6,838 nucleotides of DNA from assembly GCA_020861125.1 (NCBI GenBank), contig JAJBSZ010000044.1:1-6838 (forward strand), read 5' to 3'. A model generated the notes under the pieces. The model had not been told where the DNA came from and ran no database searches. It worked only from the letters and a program-made list of their open reading frames with translations. Positions 1 to 6,373 of the stretch are shown piece after piece. Every line of letters starts with the position of its first letter. Position 1 is the first letter of the stretch. The translations under genes and the position numbers were made by a program. The DNA is from Planctomycetota bacterium (GTDB lineage Bacteria; Planctomycetota; SZUA-567).

Positions 1-194
1 AAATTGAGGGAGAACGGTTCCTTCAGCAGCGGATAGGTGGGGACCAACCGGGCCTGGGTGGTGTCATTCAGGAAATGGCACAGGCTGATGGTCACCAGAA
101 TGCCCAGGGTGGTTGGTTCCGTTTCAGGCAGGTTCCGATCCAGGGGTATGGCGTGGCCGTCTTCCGCTGGCCTTTCCAGAGTGCTCGTCACCAT
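1..194 (-). CDS. MFS transporter, fosmidomycin-resistance (Fsr)-like, N-terminal fragment cut by window edge
   Basis: Reading leftwards from an ATG at 194-192, the frame stays open for 64 codons to the window edge. An AAAGGA ribosome site at 206-201 lies 6 bases before the start. After a polar tail of about 29 residues comes the start of a membrane segment, GILVTISLCHFLND (31-44), followed by YPLLKEPFSLN (54-64). From memory of the family, this matches the first membrane segment of Fsr-type major facilitator proteins, whose hallmark is GIL-x-x-ISL-x-H-x-x-ND followed by YPLL. Fsr in Escherichia coli is an inner-membrane efflux carrier of about 400 residues that gives fosmidomycin resistance; many homologues have unknown substrates. 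A 242-base gap and a possible promoter of its own suggest it is not simply the end of the catabolic operon. Only about one sixth of the protein is visible, so the family call is good but the substrate is open. Confidence 0.72.
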   Translation of the reverse strand, partial: MVTSTLERPAEDGHAIPLDRNLPETEPTTLGILVTISLCHFLNDTTQARLVPTYPLLKEPFSLN

Positions 195-257
195 GCTGTG
201 TCCTTTGTCTCCGCCGCGTGTGGCGCCCGCGAACCGAGCACCGCCCGATGGACAGTC

Positions 258-286
258 AGCATAGCACAGGGCGTCGGCCGCAACCA
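258..286 (-). promoter_or_regulatory. Possible sigma-70 promoter for the MFS transporter gene
   Basis: On the minus strand a TATGCT -10 hexamer (263-258) is preceded directly by TGC, giving an extended -10 motif (TGnTATGCT). A weak -35 hexamer TGGTTG (286-281) lies 17 bases upstream. Transcription would start near 250, leaving a leader of roughly 55 bases before the ATG at 194. The -10 matches the consensus at four of six positions, but the -35 at only two of six. The call rests on the extended -10, the correct spacing and the position in the only sizeable intergenic gap. Confidence 0.35.
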
Positions 287-436
287 GAGGTTTTTCAGTC
301 TCCTTCACCAGATTTAGCGGCGTCATGGTGCCGGCGTGGCATGGACGGTCGGACGCCATGCGGCAGCGACAAAATCCGCTTGAGTCACTGTCCACCGGGT
401 GCCCTGTCTGGGTTCACGGATCGCGGGCGGTCGGCC

Positions 437-1258
437 TTACCGCCTGCGCCGTCTCCGCAGCAGGCCGTGGAGATAGCCGGCGCCCCGCACCGCCCATTCG
501 CTTTCCAGCCGGATGGTCTCTTCCGTACCTGCCTGACGCGGCGTCCATTGTTCGATAATGATATCGGGGGTGACGGCGGCCCGATCGAAGCGATCGAGGA
601 TCGCCGGCAGATCCAGCAACCCGTCGCCCGCCGCGGTGCCGGTAATGGCAAAGCCGAGGCCGTAGTCCAGGCGGTCGATTCGGTAGTCCTTGGCGTGAAA
701 ACAGGCGGTGACCGGCACCAGGGTATCGAGAATCCGTTGCGAGTCCTCGCCAATTCCATAGGAATTCACCGGGTCGAGGCAGATGCCCAGGCTCGGACTG
801 CCCACGGCCTCCACCAGCCGCCGGAGCACGCGGCAGGGCGTCTGGTCGTGGTTTTCGAGGGCGAGGGTGACGCCGGCCTGTTGGTATCGGGGCAACGCCT
901 CCCGGAGCATCGCCCGCGCGTCGTCGTAGGCGGACCCGGGGCCGGTAACGGGCAGCATCGACCGCACGAGGCCGCCCCCCAGCCGCTGCGCCGCATCGCA
1001 AAAGGCGGCGAGATGGGCCGGATCGATGCCGCGGGTGCCCACCTGCAATACCAGACCGAGTTCCCGGGCGCGGGCGGTGACCGCGTCGAGGGCCGCTCCG
1101 GCCAGGGTTTCGGCGCTGGAATGATCGCAGAGTTGTACCACCGTCACGCCGGGCAGCCTGCCGGCGCACTCCAGCAGCGCCGCCGTCGGCAGGCGGTTGT
1201 CGCCGGTGTATTTGCCCGTGGCCCACGGATAGGTGTAAGTGCCCACGCCCAGCCGCAT
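437..1258 (-). CDS. Sugar phosphate isomerase/epimerase-like TIM-barrel protein (xylose isomerase-like family)
   Basis: This 273-residue cytosolic protein has the usual length and motifs of the xylose-isomerase-like TIM barrel family (AP_endonuc_2 fold). The expected metal-binding set is present on successive strands: E135 in LALENHD (132-138), D162 in GICLDPVNSYG (158-168), H188 in CFHAKD (186-191), and E236 in IIIEQW (233-238). By family knowledge such proteins use a divalent metal to isomerise or epimerise keto-sugars or their derivatives; some act as dehydratases or lyases. The start ATG shares its A with the TGA stop of the preceding dehydrogenase (TGATG), and AGGAGG at 1270-1265 lies 6 bases before it, so the pair is probably translationally coupled. 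It is the last gene of the run. It ends in six consecutive arginines (268-273), an odd basic tail. The fold is secure; the substrate cannot be read. Confidence 0.88.
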   Translation of the reverse strand: MRLGVGTYTYPWATGKYTGDNRLPTAALLECAGRLPGVTVVQLCDHSSAETLAGAALDAVTARARELGLVLQVGTRGIDPAHLAAFCDAAQRLGGGLVRSMLPVTGPGSAYDDARAMLREALPRYQQAGVTLALENHDQTPCRVLRRLVEAVGSPSLGICLDPVNSYGIGEDSQRILDTLVPVTACFHAKDYRIDRLDYGLGFAITGTAAGDGLLDLPAILDRFDRAAVTPDIIIEQWTPRQAGTEETIRLESEWAVRGAGYLHGLLRRRRRR

Positions 1259-2295
1259 CAGGATCCTCCTTCCGGCGTCATGGCGAGGGCCAATTTGACA
1301 AACCCTTCCCGCCGTCCCTGCATCAGGTCGAAGCCGTCCTGGACCCGGGAGACGGGCAGGACGTGGGTTACCAGGGTGGCAAACAGCGCCGGATCCTCTG
1401 CCAGCAGCTCCAGGGCGGCGGTGAAATCGCGCCGGCTATAGGTGCGGCTGCCGACCAGGGAGAGTTCCCGGGCGACCACGGATCGGGTGTGGAGGGTCAT
1501 GGCTGCCGTTACCATCGCCACGTAGACGATGGTGGCGCCGTGGTCGGCCACGTCCAGGGACTGCTGCAGAGCCGCTTCGCCGCCGGCGGTGAACAGGACG
1601 GACGCCGGACCCTCCCGACCGAAGACCTGACGGCAGGCGCCGTCGATGTCGCCGGTGGCGTGGACCGCCCTGTCGGCCCCGAGCTGCCGGGCCCGTTGCA
1701 GATTGTACTCCACCACATCGGTAACGACGATGGCGCCGAATCCGTTTTTTCTCGCTGCCGCCAGGGCCAGCAGCCCGACGCTTCCGGCGCCGTGGATGAG
1801 GAGGCCGCGGCGATTTTCCGCCGGAATGCGGCCGAGACAGTGGCAGGCCACGGCCAGCGGTTCGGCCAAAACGGCGGTTTTCAGGTCCACGCCGTCTGGA
1901 ATCGGAAACACGACCGCTTCCGGGGCGTTGAACAGCTCGACGAAGGCGCCGATCCAGCGGTCGGTGCCGGGTACGATCCGGTCCCGACACAGCATAGGCC
2001 GGTCGGCCCGGCAGAAGCGGCAGGTGCCGCAGGCGACCTGCGGCAGGACCGTCACCCGATCGCCTGGCCGCACCCCAGTCACCGCCGACCCCACCCGCTC
2101 CACCCGGCCGCTCAGTTCGTGGCCGGGGATCACCGGTGGTTTTCGGAATTCATGCCGGCCGGTGAAAATGTGGTAGTCGCTGCCGCAAATGCCGGCGTAC
2201 TCGACCCGGATCAGCACCGCGCCGTCGGCGATGGCCGGCACCGGTACGTCCCGGATTTCCGTTGTACCCACGGCGCTGATGTATACCGCCCGCAT
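1258..2295 (-). CDS. Zinc-dependent alcohol dehydrogenase (sorbitol/L-idonate/butanediol dehydrogenase type MDR)
   Basis: This 345-residue medium-chain dehydrogenase should oxidise a secondary alcohol of a polyol or sugar acid with NAD. Catalytic zinc ligands are C37 (GICGSD, 36-41), H59-E60 (PGHE) and probably E145 (AEPLAVACH). The structural zinc set is C89, C92, C95 and C103. The Rossmann motif is GAGSVG (169-174), and the acidic D193 after the second strand favours NAD(H) over NADP(H). I chose the ATG at 2295 because AAAGGA (2307-2302) lies 6 bases upstream and the N-terminus then begins as the family does (MRAVYI). The same frame is open much further upstream, but that part is only a shadow of dctM. 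The gene starts 29 bases after dctM and overlaps the TIM-barrel gene by one base. The exact substrate is open; idonate 5-dehydrogenase, galactitol-phosphate dehydrogenase and butanediol dehydrogenase are close relatives in style. Confidence 0.9.
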   Translation of the reverse strand: MRAVYISAVGTTEIRDVPVPAIADGAVLIRVEYAGICGSDYHIFTGRHEFRKPPVIPGHELSGRVERVGSAVTGVRPGDRVTVLPQVACGTCRFCRADRPMLCRDRIVPGTDRWIGAFVELFNAPEAVVFPIPDGVDLKTAVLAEPLAVACHCLGRIPAENRRGLLIHGAGSVGLLALAAARKNGFGAIVVTDVVEYNLQRARQLGADRAVHATGDIDGACRQVFGREGPASVLFTAGGEAALQQSLDVADHGATIVYVAMVTAAMTLHTRSVVARELSLVGSRTYSRRDFTAALELLAEDPALFATLVTHVLPVSRVQDGFDLMQGRREGFVKLALAMTPEGGS

Positions 2296-2324
2296 GGCGG
2301 ATCCTTTCTCGGTGGCAGGGTCCG

Positions 2325-3611
2325 TCATTTCGCCAGCATGGGCAGAAAGGTGACGAACTTGGGAAACAGGGCGCACAGGATGGTGGTGACGAGCACGGGA
2401 ATGGTGAAGGGGATGGAGACCCGCACCACCCGGTCCATGGGGACGTCGGAGATCTTCGCCAGCACGAAGAGAACGGTGCCGAAGGGTGGTGTCAGCTGGC
2501 CAATCATCAGGGTCAGACACATGATGATGCCGAACACCAGGAGGTCGATCCGGGCCTGCTGCAGCAGGGGCAGGAAAATGGGAACGAACAGGATGATCGA
2601 TTCCATGGTGGACATGAAGCAGCCGATGACCATGAGAAAACCGATGAGAAGGAAGATGATCACGATCGGGTTTTTGGTCATGGCGAAGACGCTCTCTGCC
2701 AGCAGCATCGGGATCTGGGTGCGGATCAGCACGTAGCCGTAGACAGCGGTGCAGGCGATGATGAACAGGATGCTGGCACAGTCGATGACCGTCCGTTTCA
2801 CCATGCGCCACACGTCCATCGGGCCCATGGTTCGGTAGACCACGACGATGAGGAGGAGGGCGTACACCACCGCCACGCCCGCCGCCTCGGTGGAAGTGAA
2901 GATGCCGGTCCAGATGCCACCCATGATGATGGCCGGGGTGAGGAGCGGGAAAGCCGCCAGTTTGAAATGGCGGCCGAGGCGGGACCAGGAAAACCGCTCG
3001 CCTCGGGGATAGTTGCGCTTCCGGGCATAGTATACCACGAGGCAGGACATGCCGAGGGACATCACCAGTCCCGGCAGGATGCCGCCGATGAACAGGGAGC
3101 TGACCGAGGTACCGGTGAGGACGCCGTACATCACCATGGGGACGCTGGGCGGTATGATCGGCCCGACGAGGGAGGACGCGCCGGTCACCGCCACGCTGAA
3201 ATCCTTGTCGAAGCCGGCGTTGGTCATGGCCTTGATTTCCATCGCCCCAAGACCTGCCGCGTCCGCCGCCGCCGTGCCGGACATGCCGGCGAAAATGACG
3301 CTGGCCAGAATATTGACGTGGCCGAGGCCGCCCGGAATGCCGCCGACGGCACTTTGGGCGAAATTGAAGATGCGGTCGGTGATGGTGCCGGCGTTCATCA
3401 GCTTGCCGGAGAGGAGGAACAGCGGAATGGCCAGGGTGGTGAAGTTGTTGACGCCAGCCATGGCCCGCTGGGTCAGGATGTCGATGGGCAACCCTTCGAT
3501 GCCCCAGAGGAGCACGCCGGAGAGAATGGCCGTGCCGCCCATGGCGAAGGCGACGGGCACGCCCATGACCAGCAGGGTGATAAAGCCGACGACAAAGACG
3601 GAGATGAGCAT
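2325..3611 (-). CDS. dctM: TRAP transporter large permease subunit DctM
   Basis: At 428 residues this is the full usual length of a DctM-family permease, the ion-gradient-driven translocation subunit of tripartite ATP-independent periplasmic transporters in the inner membrane. It is hydrophobic almost throughout, consistent with about a dozen membrane segments. Family landmarks appear in order: IPLFLLSGKLMNAG (62-75), GGLGHVNILASVIFAGMSG (94-112), IPPSVPMVMYG (153-163), GIFTSTEAAGVAVVYAL (236-252), PIFLP (344-348) and LTPPFG (373-378). The ATG at 3611 has AGGAG at 3622-3618, inside the end of dctQ, and only three bases separate the dctQ stop from this start, so the two are likely coupled. It works with the DctQ and DctP encoded just upstream. 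No truncation or frameshift is seen. Confidence 0.96.
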   Translation of the reverse strand: MLISVFVVGFITLLVMGVPVAFAMGGTAILSGVLLWGIEGLPIDILTQRAMAGVNNFTTLAIPLFLLSGKLMNAGTITDRIFNFAQSAVGGIPGGLGHVNILASVIFAGMSGTAAADAAGLGAMEIKAMTNAGFDKDFSVAVTGASSLVGPIIPPSVPMVMYGVLTGTSVSSLFIGGILPGLVMSLGMSCLVVYYARKRNYPRGERFSWSRLGRHFKLAAFPLLTPAIIMGGIWTGIFTSTEAAGVAVVYALLLIVVVYRTMGPMDVWRMVKRTVIDCASILFIIACTAVYGYVLIRTQIPMLLAESVFAMTKNPIVIIFLLIGFLMVIGCFMSTMESIILFVPIFLPLLQQARIDLLVFGIIMCLTLMIGQLTPPFGTVLFVLAKISDVPMDRVVRVSIPFTIPVLVTTILCALFPKFVTFLPMLAK

Positions 3612-3614
3612 GGA

Positions 3615-4133
3615 TCACTCCTGTGTCAGGAAGGGGGAGCTGTAGCCGTCCCGGAGTCCGGCGCTGTCGCCGCTGATCACGATCCGGCAGGAGTGGACGA
3701 CGTCGATCAGGGAACACCAGAGCATGAACAGCGCCGCCAGACCCATGACGACGTAGAGCCAGCTGACCCGAACGACGGGAATGGTGACGGCCGGAATATC
3801 GCCGGTGACAAAAAACATCTGGTAACTGCCGACGACCAGAAACAGTTCAAATGCCACGCAGACGAGATTGTTGAACAGGTACATCGCTCCCTTGATCCGG
3901 CCCTGGGCCCGGTCGCGGAGGAAAAACGCTCCGAGGTGCTCGCCTTCGCTGCAGGCCGCCGCCGAGCCGGCGTAGGTGACGGCAACCAGACAATAGCGGG
4001 CCATCTCCTCGGTCCACGGCATGGACAGCCGCAACAGGTAGCGGAAGATGATCTGCAGGACGATGCAGATGATGCAGGCGATAAGCAGGATGGTGGCGCC
4101 AATGTCATTCCACCGTTTGACTTTTTGGAACAC
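3615..4133 (-). CDS. dctQ: TRAP transporter small permease subunit DctQ (GTG start)
   Basis: This is a 172-residue inner-membrane protein with the four membrane segments expected of DctQ (about 11-30, 48-64, 89-108 and 124-146). The family signature follows the first segment: QIIFRYLLRLSMPWTEEMAR (27-46), where W40, E42 and E43 are typical. DctQ partners DctM in the membrane domain of TRAP transporters. The start chosen is a GTG at 4133 because GGGAGGA (4146-4140) lies 6 bases before it and the protein then begins in the usual way, with a short basic stretch before segment 1. An in-frame ATG at 4262 would add 43 Gly/Arg/Ala-rich residues and overlap the end of dctP; that extension looks like GC-rich non-coding sequence. 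It lies 86 bases after dctP and 3 bases before dctM. Confidence 0.93.
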   Translation of the reverse strand: MFQKVKRWNDIGATILLIACIICIVLQIIFRYLLRLSMPWTEEMARYCLVAVTYAGSAAACSEGEHLGAFFLRDRAQGRIKGAMYLFNNLVCVAFELFLVVGSYQMFFVTGDIPAVTIPVVRVSWLYVVMGLAALFMLWCSLIDVVHSCRIVISGDSAGLRDGYSSPFLTQE

Positions 4134-4139
4134 GGTCGT

Positions 4140-4146
4140 TCCTCCC
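4140..4146 (-). promoter_or_regulatory. Ribosome binding site that fixes the GTG start of dctQ
   Basis: GGGAGGA on the minus strand ends 6 bases before the GTG at 4133-4131. The same AGGA-plus-6-bases arrangement precedes other starts in the window, and the ten bases just before the start (AGGAACGACC) are identical to those before the dehydrogenase at 6342. This supports the GTG over the far-upstream ATG at 4262. Confidence 0.75.
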
Positions 4147-4219
4147 GTGGCCGACGGCCGCGGCGCCGCCGCCGCCACCGGCCCCCCCGCTTGCCGCCCC
4201 GCACCGGGCTGGCCCCGAC
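4147..4219 (-). other. Very GC-rich, structured dctP-dctQ intergenic segment
   Basis: Between the dctP stop and the dctQ ribosome site the DNA is almost all G and C. It includes a CCG-type triplet run (4165-4176), a run of seven C on the plus strand (4182-4188), and overlapping inverted repeats: GGCC/GGCC with a 3-base loop (4149-4152 and 4156-4159), a perfect 10-base palindrome GCGGCGCCGC (4160-4169), and GGCCG/CGGCC (4156-4160 and 4179-4183). Several of these are mutually exclusive folds. No T-run follows, so it is not a classical intrinsic terminator. It may protect dctP mRNA or damp expression of the membrane subunits, as is known for binding-protein operons; here that is inference. Confidence 0.4.
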
Positions 4220-5212
4220 CTACTCTCCCGCCGCGTCCGCGATCGCCGGTTCGTACACCCACGGTTCCCAGTCGGCGGCTATGGTTTGGGCCGCGATCAG
4301 GGCTTTCTCCCGAAAGGGGGCAATGTCCGGCACCTCGAGAAACACCATGCCGCCGTCCTCCATCTGCTGCCGGAACGAGTCCTCCTGGGCGATGGCGTTG
4401 CGGTTGACGAGTTCTACCGTTTCCGCCACGCAGTCGCGGATCAGCGCCTGGGTGTCGGCGTTCAGGTTGTCGAACCAGCGTTTGCTGTAGGCGATGGTGA
4501 GGATATCGACGACGTGGTTGGTCATGATGGTGTACTTTTGCACCTCCTGCAGGCCTTTAAGGGCGTTGGATGAAATGGGATTTTCCTGCGCCTCGACCAC
4601 GCCGGTCTGCAGGGCACTGAACACTTCCGAAGCCGGGATCGGGGTGGGAATGCAGCCCAATTCCTTCCACACCGCCACCCACGAGGCGGTCTCCGGCAGA
4701 CGGATCTTCATGCCCGCCAAATCCGCCACCGTCTGCACCGGCGTGTTGGCGGTGAGCTGACGGTTGCCGCGGAGAAGAAACCCGCCGAGGTACATGCCGT
4801 TTTTGGCATAGGAGTCGCGCATGGCCTCGCCGATGCGGCCGTTCCAGGAGCGCAGGACCCCCGCCTTGTCGGTGTAGAGATAAGGAACGATGAAGGTGGC
4901 GAAGGGCTTGGCATAGTTCTCCATGACCGGAAAACCGCCAAGGGAAATATGCATGATGCCGGTGCGGAGCTGTTCGGCGAGATCGCTTTCGCTGCCCACC
5001 GTGCCGCCGTAGAACACCGCCGCGCTGATGGCGCCGCCGCTCCGTTCCTCGAGAATCTTCTTGAGGTGGAACAGGCCGTCCACTTCCACCGTTCCCTGCG
5101 GCGTGTGGGCGGCGATGGATACGTCGAGACGAGCGTACTCGCCGGCCGCCGCCGGCAGGGCCAGGGCGATAAGGATCGCCGCGAGGCCGAGGATACCGTG
5201 ATCGCTGCGCAT
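4220..5212 (-). CDS. dctP: TRAP transporter periplasmic solute-binding protein DctP
   Basis: This 330-residue precursor binds the transported substrate in the periplasm and delivers it to DctQM. Residues 1-24 look like a Sec signal peptide: a hydrophobic core (about 7-19) followed by ALPAAAG, with probable cleavage near residue 23 or 24. The mature protein has the DctP-family pattern: RGNRQLT (148-154) with R151, then DLAGMKIRLPE (164-174) with R171, and AQENP (208-212). By family knowledge the arginine in the KIRxPE motif usually forms a salt bridge with a ligand carboxylate, which hints at an acidic substrate such as a sugar acid; this is an inference from one motif. The ATG at 5212 has AAAGGA (5224-5219) 6 bases upstream. 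The gene lies 68 bases after the Tdh-like dehydrogenase and is the first of three TRAP genes in the common P-Q-M order. Confidence 0.95.
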   Translation of the reverse strand: MRSDHGILGLAAILIALALPAAAGEYARLDVSIAAHTPQGTVEVDGLFHLKKILEERSGGAISAAVFYGGTVGSESDLAEQLRTGIMHISLGGFPVMENYAKPFATFIVPYLYTDKAGVLRSWNGRIGEAMRDSYAKNGMYLGGFLLRGNRQLTANTPVQTVADLAGMKIRLPETASWVAVWKELGCIPTPIPASEVFSALQTGVVEAQENPISSNALKGLQEVQKYTIMTNHVVDILTIAYSKRWFDNLNADTQALIRDCVAETVELVNRNAIAQEDSFRQQMEDGGMVFLEVPDIAPFREKALIAAQTIAADWEPWVYEPAIADAAGE

Positions 5213-5240
5213 GGTGGTTCCTTTCCTGTGAAAGACCGCT

Positions 5241-5272
5241 GCCCACGTGTCGGTCCCGTACCGCCGCGTGGC
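5241..5272 (-). other. Imperfect hairpin in the leader upstream of dctP
   Basis: The 68-base gap before dctP contains two nested inverted repeats: an outer stem of five pairs (5243-5247 with 5267-5271) and an inner stem of four pairs (5251-5254 with 5260-5263), around a 5-base loop and separated by a symmetric 3x3 internal loop. No T-run follows on the minus strand, so I do not call it a terminator. It might act as a processing or stability element at the 5' side of dctP, but chance folding in GC-rich DNA is possible. Confidence 0.3.
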
Positions 5273-5280
5273 TGCCGCCG

Positions 5281-6342
5281 TTACGGATGCAGGAGGATTT
5301 TTCCGCTCTGGCCCTGCCGGGCGATGGCAAAGGCTTCCTGGTAGTCGCTGAAGGCGAAGCGGTGGGTGATGATGTCGTCGAGACGAACCCGGCCGGTATC
5401 CAGAAGGCCCCGGGCGATTTCCCAGGTGGTGAAATTATCCCGACCGTAGCTGCCGAAAATTTTCGCGCCCTTCCAGACGATGTCCGGGCCGGCATCGAGC
5501 CGCAGCGGTTCCGAGGGCAGGCCGGTCATCACCATGGTGCCGCAACGGCGGAGCAGCTCGAATGCCTGTTTGGCGGCGCGGACGTTGCCGGAATTTTCGA
5601 AGACATGGCCGGCGCCGTATCCGCCGGTGGCGTCGCGGACCACCTGCACCGGATCCTCGCGGGTGGGATTGATCGCGACGTCGGCGCCGAACTTTTGGGC
5701 CATGGCCAGACGGTAGTCCGACACGTCCGAGGCGAAGATGGTGGCGGCGCCCATGGCGCGCAGGACCTTGATCATGAGAAGGCCGATCGGTCCGCAGCCG
5801 ATGACGGCCACGGTGTCTCCCACCGGCGCGGTCTTGCTGGCGGCATGGACGGCGACGCCGAACGGCTCCATCAGCGCGCCGATGTCGGAGGGAACATTGT
5901 CCCCCAACTTCTCGGCGGAGTAGGCGGGCACAACCGCGTACTGGCCGTATACGCCGTCCTTGAAGCGTTTCAGGTACTGGCAGTTGTATTCGTTGCCGGT
6001 GCGGCAGAGGTAGCACTCACCGCAGGCGATGTGGGTTTCGGCGGCGACCCGGTCGCCCGGTTTGACCTTGCGGACGTTTTTTCCGACATGGACCACCGTG
6101 CCCGAGAATTCGTGGCCCATGATCCGGGGCAGGGCGCTGTAGGCCTTTTGCATGTTTTCCTGGGCCCAGGCGTTCCATTCATAAATATGGATGTCGGTGC
6201 CGCAGATGGCGCCGGCTTCGACCCGGACCAACACGTCGTCCGGACCGACTTCGGGCACCCGGACCTCGCGGTATTCGGCGCCGGGTTCTGCCCGCGTCTT
6301 GACTATGGCCAGCATGGTCTTGGGTAGGTCATTCTCTTCCAT
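5281..6342 (-). CDS. Zinc-dependent dehydrogenase resembling L-threonine 3-dehydrogenase (Tdh-like MDR)
   Basis: This 353-residue medium-chain zinc dehydrogenase most resembles L-threonine 3-dehydrogenase, which oxidises threonine to 2-amino-3-ketobutyrate with NAD. Tdh-like blocks are AICGTDIHIYEW (45-56), ETHIACGEC (102-110, with H104 at the place of the specificity-related histidine of Tdh), and IFGSYGRDNFTTWE plus ITHRF towards the C-terminus. Catalytic zinc ligands are C47, H77-E78 and E159; structural zinc ligands are C107, C110, C113 and C121. The Rossmann motif is GCGPIG (182-187), with D206 favouring NAD. The segment EPFGVAVHAA (159-168) has Val where true Tdh usually has Asn (D/EP-x-GNAVH), and the gene context is sugar-like. 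I therefore think a polyol or sugar-acid substrate is as likely as threonine. AAAAGGA (6355-6349) lies 6 bases before the chosen ATG; the in-frame ATG at codon 10 lacks such a site. Confidence 0.9.
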   Translation of the reverse strand: MEENDLPKTMLAIVKTRAEPGAEYREVRVPEVGPDDVLVRVEAGAICGTDIHIYEWNAWAQENMQKAYSALPRIMGHEFSGTVVHVGKNVRKVKPGDRVAAETHIACGECYLCRTGNEYNCQYLKRFKDGVYGQYAVVPAYSAEKLGDNVPSDIGALMEPFGVAVHAASKTAPVGDTVAVIGCGPIGLLMIKVLRAMGAATIFASDVSDYRLAMAQKFGADVAINPTREDPVQVVRDATGGYGAGHVFENSGNVRAAKQAFELLRRCGTMVMTGLPSEPLRLDAGPDIVWKGAKIFGSYGRDNFTTWEIARGLLDTGRVRLDDIITHRFAFSDYQEAFAIARQGQSGKILLHP

Positions 6343-6373
6343 GGTCGTTCCTTTTGGGTATCAGGTCAGGCTG

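Noticed and set aside
339..361. Inverted repeat GCATGG/CCATGC with an 11-base loop after the last operon gene, considered as a terminator
   Set aside because: The stem is only six pairs, the loop is large, and no T-run follows on the minus strand, so it does not meet the form of an intrinsic terminator.
113..1441. A 442-codon open frame on the plus strand
   Set aside because: It runs antisense to the TIM-barrel gene and the start of its neighbour, has no recognisable domain and shows typical GC-rich shadow composition. The same applies to the long plus-strand frames at 1363-2736, 2967-4490 and 5287-6327.
2296..3717. A very long minus-strand frame continuous with the dehydrogenase at 1258-2295 (819 codons in total), which could be read as a fusion protein
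   Set aside because: The upstream part is His/Arg/Pro-rich low-complexity sequence without family motifs and lies in another frame of the clear dctM gene. The dehydrogenase has its own ribosome site and a normal N-terminus at 2295.
4161..4176. CCG-type triplet repeat considered as a microsatellite or phase-variable tract
   Set aside because: Only about four imperfect units are present, they lie in a non-coding GC-rich gap, and there is no open frame whose expression they would switch.
4134..4262. N-terminal extension of DctQ from an ATG at 4262
   Set aside because: It would add a Gly/Arg/Ala-rich stretch unlike any DctQ, overlaps the end of dctP, and ignores the well-placed ribosome site and GTG at 4133.
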